The notes beneath the pieces were generated by a model. It was not told where the DNA came from and did no database searches. It worked only from the letters and a program-made list of their open reading frames with translations. From Mariaggregatimicrobium sp964498785 (GTDB taxonomy: Bacteria > Zhuqueibacterota > Zhuqueibacteria > Thermofontimicrobiales > Thiofontviventaceae): a stretch of 60,746 nt of DNA. Shown one piece after another: positions 45,298 to 53,093 of this stretch. The stretch is taken from contig CAZCJL010000031.1 in assembly GCA_964498785.1 (NCBI GenBank), positions 1 through 60,746 on the forward strand, read 5' to 3'. How positions within the stretch are numbered: position 1 is the stretch's first letter; each line of letters opens with the position of its first letter. The translations under genes were made by a program, and so were the position numbers.

Positions 45298-45858
45298 ATG
45301 AAATTGAAAAAAGCTGACGTCTATACACGCACTGGCGATAAGGGAACAACGTCGCTGTTCGGAGGTTCTCGGATTGAAAAGGATTCGGTTCGGGTAGAAG
45401 CGTATGGAACCCTGGATGAACTTTGTGCCGTGGTTTCAATTGTAAAAACTCAAAATGTTGATCCAAGAATTTTAAAAATTATGACGAATATTCAAAATTA
45501 TTGTCATGATATTAATGCCGAAATCGCTTCGGACGACCAGGGGAAAGCCCAACTTACAAAAATTATATCATCAAAGGATATCGCATTTCTCGAGAATTTA
45601 CTTGATGAATTTGACTCGCAGCTACCGAAATTAGATCACTTTATCACACCCGGCAGCAAACCATCGGCAGCATTTTTAAATCTGGCGCGCACGGTATGCA
45701 GAAGGGCTGAACGCCGATTGTGGGCGTTATCTCGGGAAACGGATTTGAATGAAAATAGTATCGTCTTTATGAATCGGTTAAGTGATTTATTCTTTACATT
45801 GATGCGGTATGAGGGCCAGAAAAAAGAGACATCTGGAAACTATAGTAGTGTCGGGTGA
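45298..45858 (+). CDS. PduO-type cob(I)alamin adenosyltransferase
   Basis: The 186-residue enzyme transfers the adenosyl group of ATP to cob(I)alamin, making coenzyme B12. The ATP-binding N-terminus (YTRTGDKGTTSLFGG, with GTLDEL) and the C-terminal RRAERRLW helix are typical of the trimeric PduO family. Start is the ATG with AGGA 9 nt upstream; the longer frame from 45235 lacks a ribosome site. The gene stands alone and converges with the DUF116 gene; B12-dependent partners are not in view. Confidence 0.92.
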   Translation: MKLKKADVYTRTGDKGTTSLFGGSRIEKDSVRVEAYGTLDELCAVVSIVKTQNVDPRILKIMTNIQNYCHDINAEIASDDQGKAQLTKIISSKDIAFLENLLDEFDSQLPKLDHFITPGSKPSAAFLNLARTVCRRAERRLWALSRETDLNENSIVFMNRLSDLFFTLMRYEGQKKETSGNYSSVG

Positions 45859-45872
45859 TTGAGATGACTTTT

Positions 45873-46670
45873 TCAGTGAGCTATGCGTTGCTTCGAGTTT
45901 CTCAGATCCTGATTCAGAAAATATTGTATCGCTTCTTCTATCTTATCAAAATCGACAACCGTGTTTTTGCATGGTCCTTCAGGTCGTTTATTCGTAATTC
46001 CAATAACCGGAATTTTACCAACATCGCGGATACCGCTCATCAAATCGCGTTCACACGCGACCCCGATAACCGCCCTCGGTTTTTCACGGGCGATTAATTT
46101 TCGGGCAAGACTACCTCCTGGTACTGTAAAAATCAAACAGTGATAGCGTTTTGCCAGTTCTTTTATTTTATTTTGCAGTGGTTTTGTAAGGCAACGCGGC
46201 AATAAAATCATTATTCTGCTATTCGCAATCTGCCGTCGTTTAGTTTTTATGATTGAATTGCTTACGTTGATAAATGAATTCCCCATACGATCATACGAAA
46301 TACCAAACTTTTCTCCAAGTTTTAACACAAGCGGAGTTAAACAAGTTAGAGAGACGTATCGACCGCGGGTTTTTATCAATAAATCCCGGTTTATAATAAT
46401 AGAAAGAACCATTAGCGAAAAACTCACAAACAACAGAAAAATAAAAACAAGAACCGCGTATTCCATCAACTGAGCCAGATATAAACTCAATTGTTGAATG
46501 CGCGGTTTTATTAAATACCAAAAAAAGGCAGTGGAGATTGCGATAATAAATATGCTTAAAATGGTGAAACCGAGAAAAACACGTTTCCCTGTTTCGACAT
46601 CTACTTCAATCTGTGAAATATCGCCATCCCATTCTTCCCATTCATCACCTAATTTTCGATCCGTGACCAT
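45873..46670 (-). CDS. DUF116 membrane protein
   Basis: The 265-residue protein has two TM helices (about 30-55 and 68-92) then a DUF116 domain with the family signatures LPRCL, VPGGSLARKLI and GVACERDLMSGI. The conserved Cys residues suggest redox or metal chemistry; function is unestablished. It starts 2 nt after the NifU-like gene in an operon headed by RnfB. Confidence 0.85.
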   Translation of the reverse strand: MVTDRKLGDEWEEWDGDISQIEVDVETGKRVFLGFTILSIFIIAISTAFFWYLIKPRIQQLSLYLAQLMEYAVLVFIFLLFVSFSLMVLSIIINRDLLIKTRGRYVSLTCLTPLVLKLGEKFGISYDRMGNSFINVSNSIIKTKRRQIANSRIMILLPRCLTKPLQNKIKELAKRYHCLIFTVPGGSLARKLIAREKPRAVIGVACERDLMSGIRDVGKIPVIGITNKRPEGPCKNTVVDFDKIEEAIQYFLNQDLRNSKQRIAH

Positions 46671-46672
46671 GA

Positions 46673-46891
46673 TTAAACAGAAACAACTTCCTTGATATCA
46701 GGGAGTTCCTGTTTCAAGATTCGTTCAATACCCATTTTTAATGTCATTTGTGACATTGGGCAACCGGCGCAGGCGCCCTGTAATCTTACTTTTACAACGC
46801 CATCTTCAACATCAACTAACTCGACATTTCCGCCATCAGCAACAAGCGATGGGCGAATTTTATCTAAAACAGTTTCTACTTTTTCTTTCAT
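46673..46891 (-). CDS. NifU-like C-terminal domain protein
   Basis: The 72-residue protein is a stand-alone NifU C-terminal (Nfu) domain with the cluster-carrying CAGC motif in GACAGCPMSQ. It is a carrier for Fe-S cluster assembly or transfer in the cytoplasm. ATG at 46891 has GGAG 6 nt upstream. It lies between RnfB and DUF116, a sensible place for an Fe-S maturation partner. Confidence 0.9.
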   Translation of the reverse strand: MKEKVETVLDKIRPSLVADGGNVELVDVEDGVVKVRLQGACAGCPMSQMTLKMGIERILKQELPDIKEVVSV

Positions 46892-46954
46892 TATATACTC
46901 CATTTTTATTCATTTAATTCCTTTTCAGGTTCAAATCATGGAAAAAAATATTTT

Positions 46955-47767
46955 TTATTTTCGAACTACAAAAGAATTTGTCGGGCATTTTTCAACAGCC
47001 GCAGCCAAATCTTCTGCTTTTGGATTAATAATCTTCGGTAGATTGCCATCCATTTCAATACAACCCGATGGCGTTACTTTTGGCTTTGAACACAGCGAAC
47101 ATCCGATACAACCCACCTTGCACACACTTTTTACAGCCTTTGCTTTATCCTGAGAAACGCAGCCAATAAATATTTTCTGAGACACCGAAATGAGTTCAAT
47201 AATATTTCTGGGACATGCAGCCACGCAAACCCCGCAGGCTGTGCATTTATCTTCAATAACGACCGGAAGCCCGTTTTCTGCCATATACATCGCGTCAAAA
47301 GGACAGGATTCAACGCAGGTACCCAGACCCAGACAGCCATATTCACACCCTTTCGCTCCGCCCATAATCATTTGCGCTGATGTACAATCTGTAATTCCCT
47401 GATAATTAAAGCGCGACGGCGCTTTTTCATTATCTCCCTGACACCGAATTACAGCAACCATTTTTTCCGCGGTCTCTCCGGCCTCTACTCCCATAATTTC
47501 AGCGATTTTTTTTGTTACGTCCGCACCGCCGGGAGAACATAAATCAATATCAACCTCCGCACCGCTTTTAACAATTGCCTCTGCATATCCGCTGCAACCC
47601 GGATACCCGCAGGCGCCACAGTTCGCACCAGGCAAAATATCGATGATTTCTTCAATCTTCGGATCAACTTCTACAGCAAATTTCCTGGATGCATAAGCCA
47701 AACCCGCTCCGAAAAGTAAACCTAATCCCCCAATACTAATGATAGAAGATAGAATCATTAAATCCAT
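46955..47767 (-). CDS. rnfB: RnfB-type Fe-S protein
   Basis: The 270-residue protein has an N-terminal TM helix, a four-Cys [4Fe-4S] cluster motif (CGACGYPGC ... C) and two ferredoxin clusters (CxxxCP at ~155 and CTACGVCVAACP at ~180), then further Cys motifs. It matches RnfB, the ferredoxin-docking subunit of the Na+/H+-pumping Rnf complex. The other rnf genes are absent here; instead NifU-like and DUF116 genes follow. The complex may be encoded elsewhere, or this is a stand-alone homologue. Confidence 0.88.
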   Translation of the reverse strand: MDLMILSSIISIGGLGLLFGAGLAYASRKFAVEVDPKIEEIIDILPGANCGACGYPGCSGYAEAIVKSGAEVDIDLCSPGGADVTKKIAEIMGVEAGETAEKMVAVIRCQGDNEKAPSRFNYQGITDCTSAQMIMGGAKGCEYGCLGLGTCVESCPFDAMYMAENGLPVVIEDKCTACGVCVAACPRNIIELISVSQKIFIGCVSQDKAKAVKSVCKVGCIGCSLCSKPKVTPSGCIEMDGNLPKIINPKAEDLAAAVEKCPTNSFVVRK

Positions 47768-47837
47768 TTTTTATTTATCCCGCCCTCTCAATTTTTGTGT
47801 GAGTAACATTATTCTGTTCACATGGAAATAGAAATTT

Positions 47838-47866
47838 AATATATAAGGATTCAGTATAAATGTCAA
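47838..47866 (-). promoter_or_regulatory. Sigma70 promoter of the rnfB operon
   Basis: TTGACA, a 17-nt spacer and TATATT on the minus strand, about 70 nt before the RnfB ATG: nearly consensus. Confidence 0.75.
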
Positions 47867-48309
47867 GCGATTTTTCAAACAAAACATCGCTTCAATATAA
47901 ATATATTTTCAATAAAATTCAAGGATTTTTTGCAACGCTTTTTTTTTGAAACAATTTTTGATTTTAATGCCGATAATATCTTTTAGAACAGCAGTTGGTT
48001 GATTTCAGATTGAAGTGATAGATATTAAATGCATCGGTTACTTTCTTACCATCGGGTTTAGTTAATTAAAATCAGTTGAATACAATAATATTATATGTAA
48101 GCTAAATAATTAGAATATATTATAAATATTTTAGCACTGGCGTTGTTCGTTTGGCATGGTCTTTGTGTAGTTTGGTTAACTATGTTAAAATTGCGAAAAA
48201 GTAGAGACATCTTCTGAATTAAGACACAAACTAAAAGAAATTTATTGAATTTATTGGTAATATTTTTACTCTGAAAAATGATACTGTAGAAGAGGAGAGG
48301 ACGACATTT
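47867..48309. other. Intergenic region upstream of the NtrC-like gene
   Basis: AT-rich and without a convincing gene. The only site of note is the sigma54-like sequence at 48151. Confidence 0.5.
48151..48167 (+). promoter_or_regulatory. Possible sigma54 promoter
   Basis: TTGGCATGGTCTTTGTG keeps the GG of the -24 box and the 10-nt gap, but has GT instead of GC at -12. It lies about 140 nt before the NtrC-like start. Weak. Confidence 0.3.
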
Positions 48310-49659
48310 ATGATCAAGAAGGCGCATCGGATTCTGGTAATTAATAATGACCCACTGTTAATTGATGATTTTTCGACAGTATTCTCAGAAAAAAATTATC
48401 ATGTTGATTTTTCAAGCGGGGAACAAGCGTTTCAATTGCTGACGACAAAAATGTATGATCTTGTTATTAACAGCCTTAAATTACCAGATAGTGATGGTAT
48501 GAAACTAATGACCACAGCAAAAACAATAAAACCTCCCCCCGCAGTAATCTTTCTTGCTGCTGATGGTACAATTGAAAATGCTGTTGCACTAATGAGAGCC
48601 GGAGCGTATGACTATTTGAAAAAACCAGTTAAAACAGAGGCGCTTTTAACAACTATTGAACACTTTTTTCAAAGCAAAAAATTTAATCCGCCGGTCTTTA
48701 AAAATATTATTGGTAAAAGCAAAAAGATGAAACACGTCTTTGAGATGGTGGAAATGGTTGCCGGCACCAGGGCTACCGTACTGATTTATGGTGAGAGCGG
48801 AACAGGAAAAGAATTAATCGCCCGCGCAATTCATTATGACAGTCCCAGAAAAGAAAGCCCTTTTGTTAAAACAAACTGTGCTGCAATGCCCGAAAGCCTT
48901 GCAGAAAGTGAATTGTTTGGACATGAAAAAGGCGCGTTTACCGGCGCGATTAAAAATGCAAAAGGACGATTTGAACTGGCTGATAAAGGAACATTACTAC
49001 TCGATGAAATCAGCGAAATGAGTTTATCCATGCAAGCAAAATTATTGCGCGTGCTGCAGGAAAAAGAATTTGAAAAAGTTGGCAATCCAACAAGCGTTCC
49101 CGTGGATGTTCGCATTATTGCCACAACAAATAAAGATTTGAAATCCGAGGTTCGGGAAAATCGCTTCCGGGAAGATTTATATTATCGCATTAATGTTGTG
49201 CCCATTCATTTACCATCGCTACGGGAACGCAAACAGGATATCCCGTTGCTTGTCGATCATTTTTTGAAAAAATATGCCCGCGAAAATAATCGCAATATTA
49301 CACATTGTTCCGAAGAAGTTGTTGACGCACTGATGGAATATGACTGGCCCGGAAATGTTCGAGAACTTGAACACATGATTGAGCGCACCGTGGTGATTTG
49401 TAAAGAACCAGTCATTTGTTTTAAACATTTGAATGTGCTGGTTAATGATAAAAAATATGCACAGCCAAATATTAAAGTTGTCGATATTCCGGCAGATACC
49501 CTGGAGCAAGTTGAAAAAAAACAAATTTTTAAAATGCTGAAACAGTGTAATGGAAATAAAACAATCGCTGCCAAACGGCTCGGTATTTCTTCCCGCACAC
49601 TCCGGAATAAACTCAATAAATACAACTCGGAACAATCTGATGATAAAAGCCAAAAATAA
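48310..49659 (+). CDS. NtrC-family sigma54 activator with pseudo-receiver
   Basis: The 449-residue protein has a receiver-like domain (5-120), an AAA+ domain with GESGTGKE and intact GAFTGA, and a C-terminal Fis-type HTH (NKTIAAKRLGISSRTLRNKL). The receiver retains the fold and the Lys of KKP, but the phosphorylation Asp is Ser55 (VINSLKLP), the acidic pair is Asn12-Asn13, and the switch Thr is Leu in IFLAAD. Phosphorylation seems impossible, so control must be by another signal or by level. Strong GAGGAGAGG precedes the start. No kinase is adjacent. Confidence 0.9.
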   Translation: MIKKAHRILVINNDPLLIDDFSTVFSEKNYHVDFSSGEQAFQLLTTKMYDLVINSLKLPDSDGMKLMTTAKTIKPPPAVIFLAADGTIENAVALMRAGAYDYLKKPVKTEALLTTIEHFFQSKKFNPPVFKNIIGKSKKMKHVFEMVEMVAGTRATVLIYGESGTGKELIARAIHYDSPRKESPFVKTNCAAMPESLAESELFGHEKGAFTGAIKNAKGRFELADKGTLLLDEISEMSLSMQAKLLRVLQEKEFEKVGNPTSVPVDVRIIATTNKDLKSEVRENRFREDLYYRINVVPIHLPSLRERKQDIPLLVDHFLKKYARENNRNITHCSEEVVDALMEYDWPGNVRELEHMIERTVVICKEPVICFKHLNVLVNDKKYAQPNIKVVDIPADTLEQVEKKQIFKMLKQCNGNKTIAAKRLGISSRTLRNKLNKYNSEQSDDKSQK

Positions 49660-49792
49660 TAAAATGCCCCCAGAACTAATGTCATAAAATATTTAGATGA
49701 AAAAAATAATTCTATAAAAAAATATCATGTTTTGTGGTTTGCATAAATAAATATGCAAAATATAAATTTATCGTTATATTTAAATATTTATC

Positions 49793-49821
49793 TTGACTAA
49801 TTCTGAAAATATTGTTACATT
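49793..49821 (+). promoter_or_regulatory. Possible sigma70 promoter
   Basis: TTGACT, a 17-nt spacer and TACATT, about 270 nt upstream of the two-TM protein and upstream of a terminator hairpin. Confidence 0.45.
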
Positions 49822-49947
49822 TAAACAGCTTAATTGGTGAATGTTGAACCTTTGGAAATGAAAGTGATTTATAACATGCGTTAAGGAATACCATTAAAAA
49901 AATAATACATTCGGAGAATAGAATCGTTGAAAATAACGAATTTGAAT

Positions 49948-50004
49948 AAGCCTGAATGAGACTGAGTTGTATAATTGAAGTGTCTCTGTTCAGGCTTTTT
50001 TATT
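49948..50004 (+). terminator. Terminator-type hairpin in a leader
   Basis: AAGCCTGAA pairs with TTCAGGCTT (9 bp), and GAGAC with GTCTC just inside, followed by T6. It could end the upstream NtrC-like transcript or act as an attenuator for the gene at 50090. Confidence 0.8.
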
Positions 50005-50089
50005 GAGCGGAGAAGCAACGGCGCAGAGGAGAATAATAAAAAGGATTTTAATAGATATATCAAGTTAAAATTAAAAAGGAGAAAATATA

Positions 50090-51181
50090 ATGCACGAATT
50101 TGCCACCAGGAGACCGAATAAAATGTTGAGCATTGCACCGGAACTGATGAATCGACGTGATGAAATTAAGAAAGTCATTTTACTGACGTTCGTTTTAGCA
50201 TTTCTCATGGGACTGGCAATAAATATAATGACAACCTGGATTCAAAACTGTCTTGTTGCTCAGATCGTTCTATGTGTTTTAGCTTTAAGTGCAATAGCAA
50301 TTTGCCTGTATTATGTGTTAAAAAAATATGTCGGTGAAATTGAAAACAAAATTTTCTTTGAAATGGTTGTCCCCTTGCTCAGACAACAAGACTTAAAAGT
50401 CCCTTTCAAAGAAAAATGCTATAAACCTATCGAGGAAATGGAACTGCGAGTCCGGGAAATCGGAGAAAAAGATACTCGCGAAATAAATATACTGAAAAAA
50501 AATTGGACAGAGTTTATTAAAAAAAATCGTACGATCGATGATAAAGACAAACCATCCCCGTTACTGAAATTTTTGATTGATCTGGCTGAATATTTAATTT
50601 TTAACACACTTGAGGACTTTACAAGAAAGTCGACTACCGGTAGCGCCCGATTTATGGTTTACGGTTGGAACCGACCCAATTATACAACCGATATTCTAAA
50701 ACAATCAGATGAACTTTCGCCGATAAAAAACAACCTGATTTTTCGGCACCTGCCCGACTCGATCCCACAATCTATCAAATTCTTAAAAGGATTCGTATTC
50801 AAACGAAAGCCCATGGAACACCAATATAAGGATGATGCTCCGTACTTTGAATTCATAAAACCGGATGCCGGCGCCATTCGCTTCACAATCAGCCCGTTTC
50901 CGATTATTATGAGCGATGAAAGCAGAGACAAAAATTTGATTTCTCGATATTGTGATACACCTCTTGAGGATTTCGTGCTTTTCAAAATTCCGTTTTTGTT
51001 GAGTATTCGTTTCAAAGGTTTTAAAATGATCAACAAGTCATTTTTACAAGAATATGCTCCCTGGATCGAAGACCTCGTCGATGCGATTAATAACAATCTC
51101 GATTGGCAGCATTGCGCACAACATGATATGGAGCGGATGGTGGTGGAGATGTATCGGAACATGAAAGTAACGACACATTAA
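50090..51181 (+). CDS. Unknown two-TM protein next to the CRISPR locus
   Basis: The 363-residue protein has two TM helices (about 26-50 and 56-78: VILLTFVLAFLMGLAINI; IVLCVLALSAIAICLYYVL), then a ~280-residue hydrophilic part without Cys pairs or known catalytic motifs. No family is recognised. Good GGAG precedes the ATG. It lies between a sigma54 regulator and a toxin-antitoxin/type III CRISPR locus, so a defence role is possible, but nothing in the sequence proves it. Confidence 0.7.
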   Translation: MHEFATRRPNKMLSIAPELMNRRDEIKKVILLTFVLAFLMGLAINIMTTWIQNCLVAQIVLCVLALSAIAICLYYVLKKYVGEIENKIFFEMVVPLLRQQDLKVPFKEKCYKPIEEMELRVREIGEKDTREINILKKNWTEFIKKNRTIDDKDKPSPLLKFLIDLAEYLIFNTLEDFTRKSTTGSARFMVYGWNRPNYTTDILKQSDELSPIKNNLIFRHLPDSIPQSIKFLKGFVFKRKPMEHQYKDDAPYFEFIKPDAGAIRFTISPFPIIMSDESRDKNLISRYCDTPLEDFVLFKIPFLLSIRFKGFKMINKSFLQEYAPWIEDLVDAINNNLDWQHCAQHDMERMVVEMYRNMKVTTH

Positions 51182-51213
51182 TATTGTATATTTCTACTTG
51201 GAGGAATGCTCAC

Positions 51214-51321
51214 TTATTGTTCTCTAAATAAATTGAGAATGTCCTCAGGTGTTTTTGAAACGAATGAATTAATTTTGGAAAAATCTTTGACATTAGTGTC
51301 GATGAGCCAGGATGTCTTCAT
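51214..51321 (-). pseudogene. vapC-type PIN toxin with internal deletion
   Basis: A 35-codon ORF starts ATG with GGAG 6 nt upstream, overlapping the antitoxin gene. It begins MKTSWLIDTN, as PIN toxins do (catalytic Asp in DTN), then jumps into VKDFSKINSF and ends FREQ, as the C-terminus of PIN toxins (N-V-K-D-F-S-K-I). About 100 codons of the middle are missing. Both edges contain a TNV codon string (DTNV and ..NVKDF), which suggests deletion between short repeats. It should be inactive as a ribonuclease. Confidence 0.75.
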
Positions 51322-51481
51322 AAATTGCTCCTCGATGAAAAGGTTCTTTTAAACCTAGTTTGCCTTTGGGCAGGAGTTGATTCCGCTGCCCTAAAATAGT
51401 TTCGATCATTTTTTCCACATACGGTAATTTATCATCCGGTAACTGATCGATGTATTGTTTTAATTTATCTTTTGTTGTCAT
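51293..51481 (-). CDS. VapB-like antitoxin
   Basis: The 62-residue protein has an N-terminal helical region (MTTKDKLKQYIDQLPDD) and the C-terminal stretch LGLKEPFHRGAIYEDILAHRH, which is typical of antitoxins partnered with PIN toxins. GGAG precedes the ATG. It overlaps the downstream toxin remnant by 29 nt. With the toxin gutted, it would be an orphan antitoxin. Confidence 0.75.
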   Translation of the reverse strand: MTTKDKLKQYIDQLPDDKLPYVEKMIETILGQRNQLLPKGKLGLKEPFHRGAIYEDILAHRH

Positions 51482-51601
51482 GATTTATTTTCTCCTGATT
51501 TAATCTATGATAATAAAAATTAAAAAGAAATGCAAGGAGATTTTAGGGGAACATTAATAATGTGGCTTATTTAGTAATATTCGTTTTATTGAGGAGCTAA
51601 A

Positions 51602-51691
51602 ATGACAGCCAATGATTTTTGGTCACAAGATATCGCCAAACAGGATCAAAAATTTTATACAACAAATGTAAGATTTTCAGGAAAAAATTAA
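51602..51691 (+). pseudogene. Short ORF, possible remnant
   Basis: A 29-codon ORF follows a strong GAGGAG and ends at a stop codon, while another frame then continues (51694-51726, EKINHLKNQVENN) as a coiled-coil-like tail to its own stop. This could be a frameshifted gene of about 42 codons, or a leader ORF for the CRISPR operon. No family recognised. Confidence 0.35.
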
Positions 51692-51738
51692 TCATTTGAA
51701 AAATCAGGTGGAAAATAATAACTAAACCGGAGGAATTG

Positions 51739-53079
51739 ATGCAATTAAAAATAAAAACGTTGACGCCGATTTGGACGGGGGGAGTGAAAAGGGGAAGAAG
51801 TGAGCGCATCCATGAGGCTGGAATTTTAGGATCATTACGATGGTGGTACGAAGCAATCGTAAGAAGCATCGGGGGAAAAGTGTGCGACATTATCAAAAAT
51901 CCGTGTCAATTAGATGAAAAAAAGATACAAATCCCTGATTCAAATACTCCTGCACAATGGAAAACTGCTTTAAACAAGGCGGGACTATGTGACGTTTGTC
52001 AGTTATTTGGCGCTACAGGCTGGAAAAGACGATTTAAGTTCAGTATTTCTGATTATTATCAGCTACCTATTAAAAAAAATATACAGTTGACAAGTGGTCA
52101 TATAAAATGCCCGAAAAAAGGACGACATCGATTCGGAGGATGGTTTTTTAATGCTGACAGCAAGTTTTGTGACGAAGCTGATTTGCAATTTATTGATTTG
52201 TTTAATTACCCCGATATTGAAGTATTGAAAATCCCGCTTAAGCTGATTTCAGATTTCGGTGGCTTTTCTCAGAAGAGTGGTGCTGGTTATGGAGTCAGCG
52301 AAATATCAGAAGAACACAATCCGGTACAAGTAAGCGATGGATTAATAAAACTTTTACCTAGTGGAACCTATAATTCCATTTTAGAACCTGATTTGAGAGA
52401 ATTTGTCTTTTTTAAAGTCAGGTTTGATCTTGAAGAAGCACCTGAATCCTGGAAAGATATTAAAGGAATTCAGGAAGCTTGGAATGGATATTCTGTTAAC
52501 GTTTGTCCAAAATGTGATAAAAATTATTCTATTGAAATTGATGATTTCTCTGAGTCAATCCAGGAAATATTTAATCATAAGATTATCCCTTTGGCACCGG
52601 CTGTAAGAAGATATTTCCGTGATGAGATTTCGTGGAATATGAAATTCAAGAACTATTTCTTGGGAACTACCAGCAAAATTTGCAAATCTTGTTATTCTGA
52701 AGTTGCAAGAGACCGGAAAGATCCTCAAAACAAATCATTTTGTTATAATGAAAGAAAATCAATGCAAAACTCAGAAACATATGAACGTATGGCATCTAAA
52801 CTTAAAATTTCACATGCTTATAACATCGAAAATGATATTTGGGAATTTCGTCTATGGGGATGGTTACCATATCACGATATTCAATATTCAAATGGCAACA
52901 GAGATTTATTTATAGATAAATTAATAAAATTTTTTGTAAAAGATAAGATTTGGGATTACATGTTTAATGGCTACATACCAAAGCATCAGGTCATCGATAT
53001 TCAGTATTTACATGATGATCCCAAAACACAGGATGGCATGGCGTACCTTAACTCACTTCTTGATATAAATTTAGTTTAA
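51739..53079 (+). CDS. cmr1: Type III RAMP protein Cmr1
   Basis: The 446-residue Cas7-like RAMP has the Cmr1 N-terminal pattern LTPIWTGG, then GILGSLRWWYEAIVR (~30-45). It caps the 3' end of the crRNA in Cmr-type complexes. It has CDVCQLFGATGWKRRF and two further CxxC pairs (CPKCD, CKSC). GGAGG precedes the ATG, and the TTG 3 nt upstream is not needed. It is the first gene of the six-gene effector operon. Confidence 0.85.
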   Translation: MQLKIKTLTPIWTGGVKRGRSERIHEAGILGSLRWWYEAIVRSIGGKVCDIIKNPCQLDEKKIQIPDSNTPAQWKTALNKAGLCDVCQLFGATGWKRRFKFSISDYYQLPIKKNIQLTSGHIKCPKKGRHRFGGWFFNADSKFCDEADLQFIDLFNYPDIEVLKIPLKLISDFGGFSQKSGAGYGVSEISEEHNPVQVSDGLIKLLPSGTYNSILEPDLREFVFFKVRFDLEEAPESWKDIKGIQEAWNGYSVNVCPKCDKNYSIEIDDFSESIQEIFNHKIIPLAPAVRRYFRDEISWNMKFKNYFLGTTSKICKSCYSEVARDRKDPQNKSFCYNERKSMQNSETYERMASKLKISHAYNIENDIWEFRLWGWLPYHDIQYSNGNRDLFIDKLIKFFVKDKIWDYMFNGYIPKHQVIDIQYLHDDPKTQDGMAYLNSLLDINLV

Positions 53080-53093
53080 AATGGAGGTACCTA

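Larger units (their letters stand above)
49660..50089. other. Leader region of the two-TM protein gene
   Basis: AT-rich spacer with a promoter (49793-49821) and a strong terminator-type hairpin (49948-50004) before the gene at 50090. No other gene seen. Confidence 0.55.

Noticed and set aside
48091..48327. A 78-codon minus-strand ORF overlapping the NtrC-like start
   Set aside because: Sits over the promoter region and ribosome site of an obvious gene; no Shine-Dalgarno.
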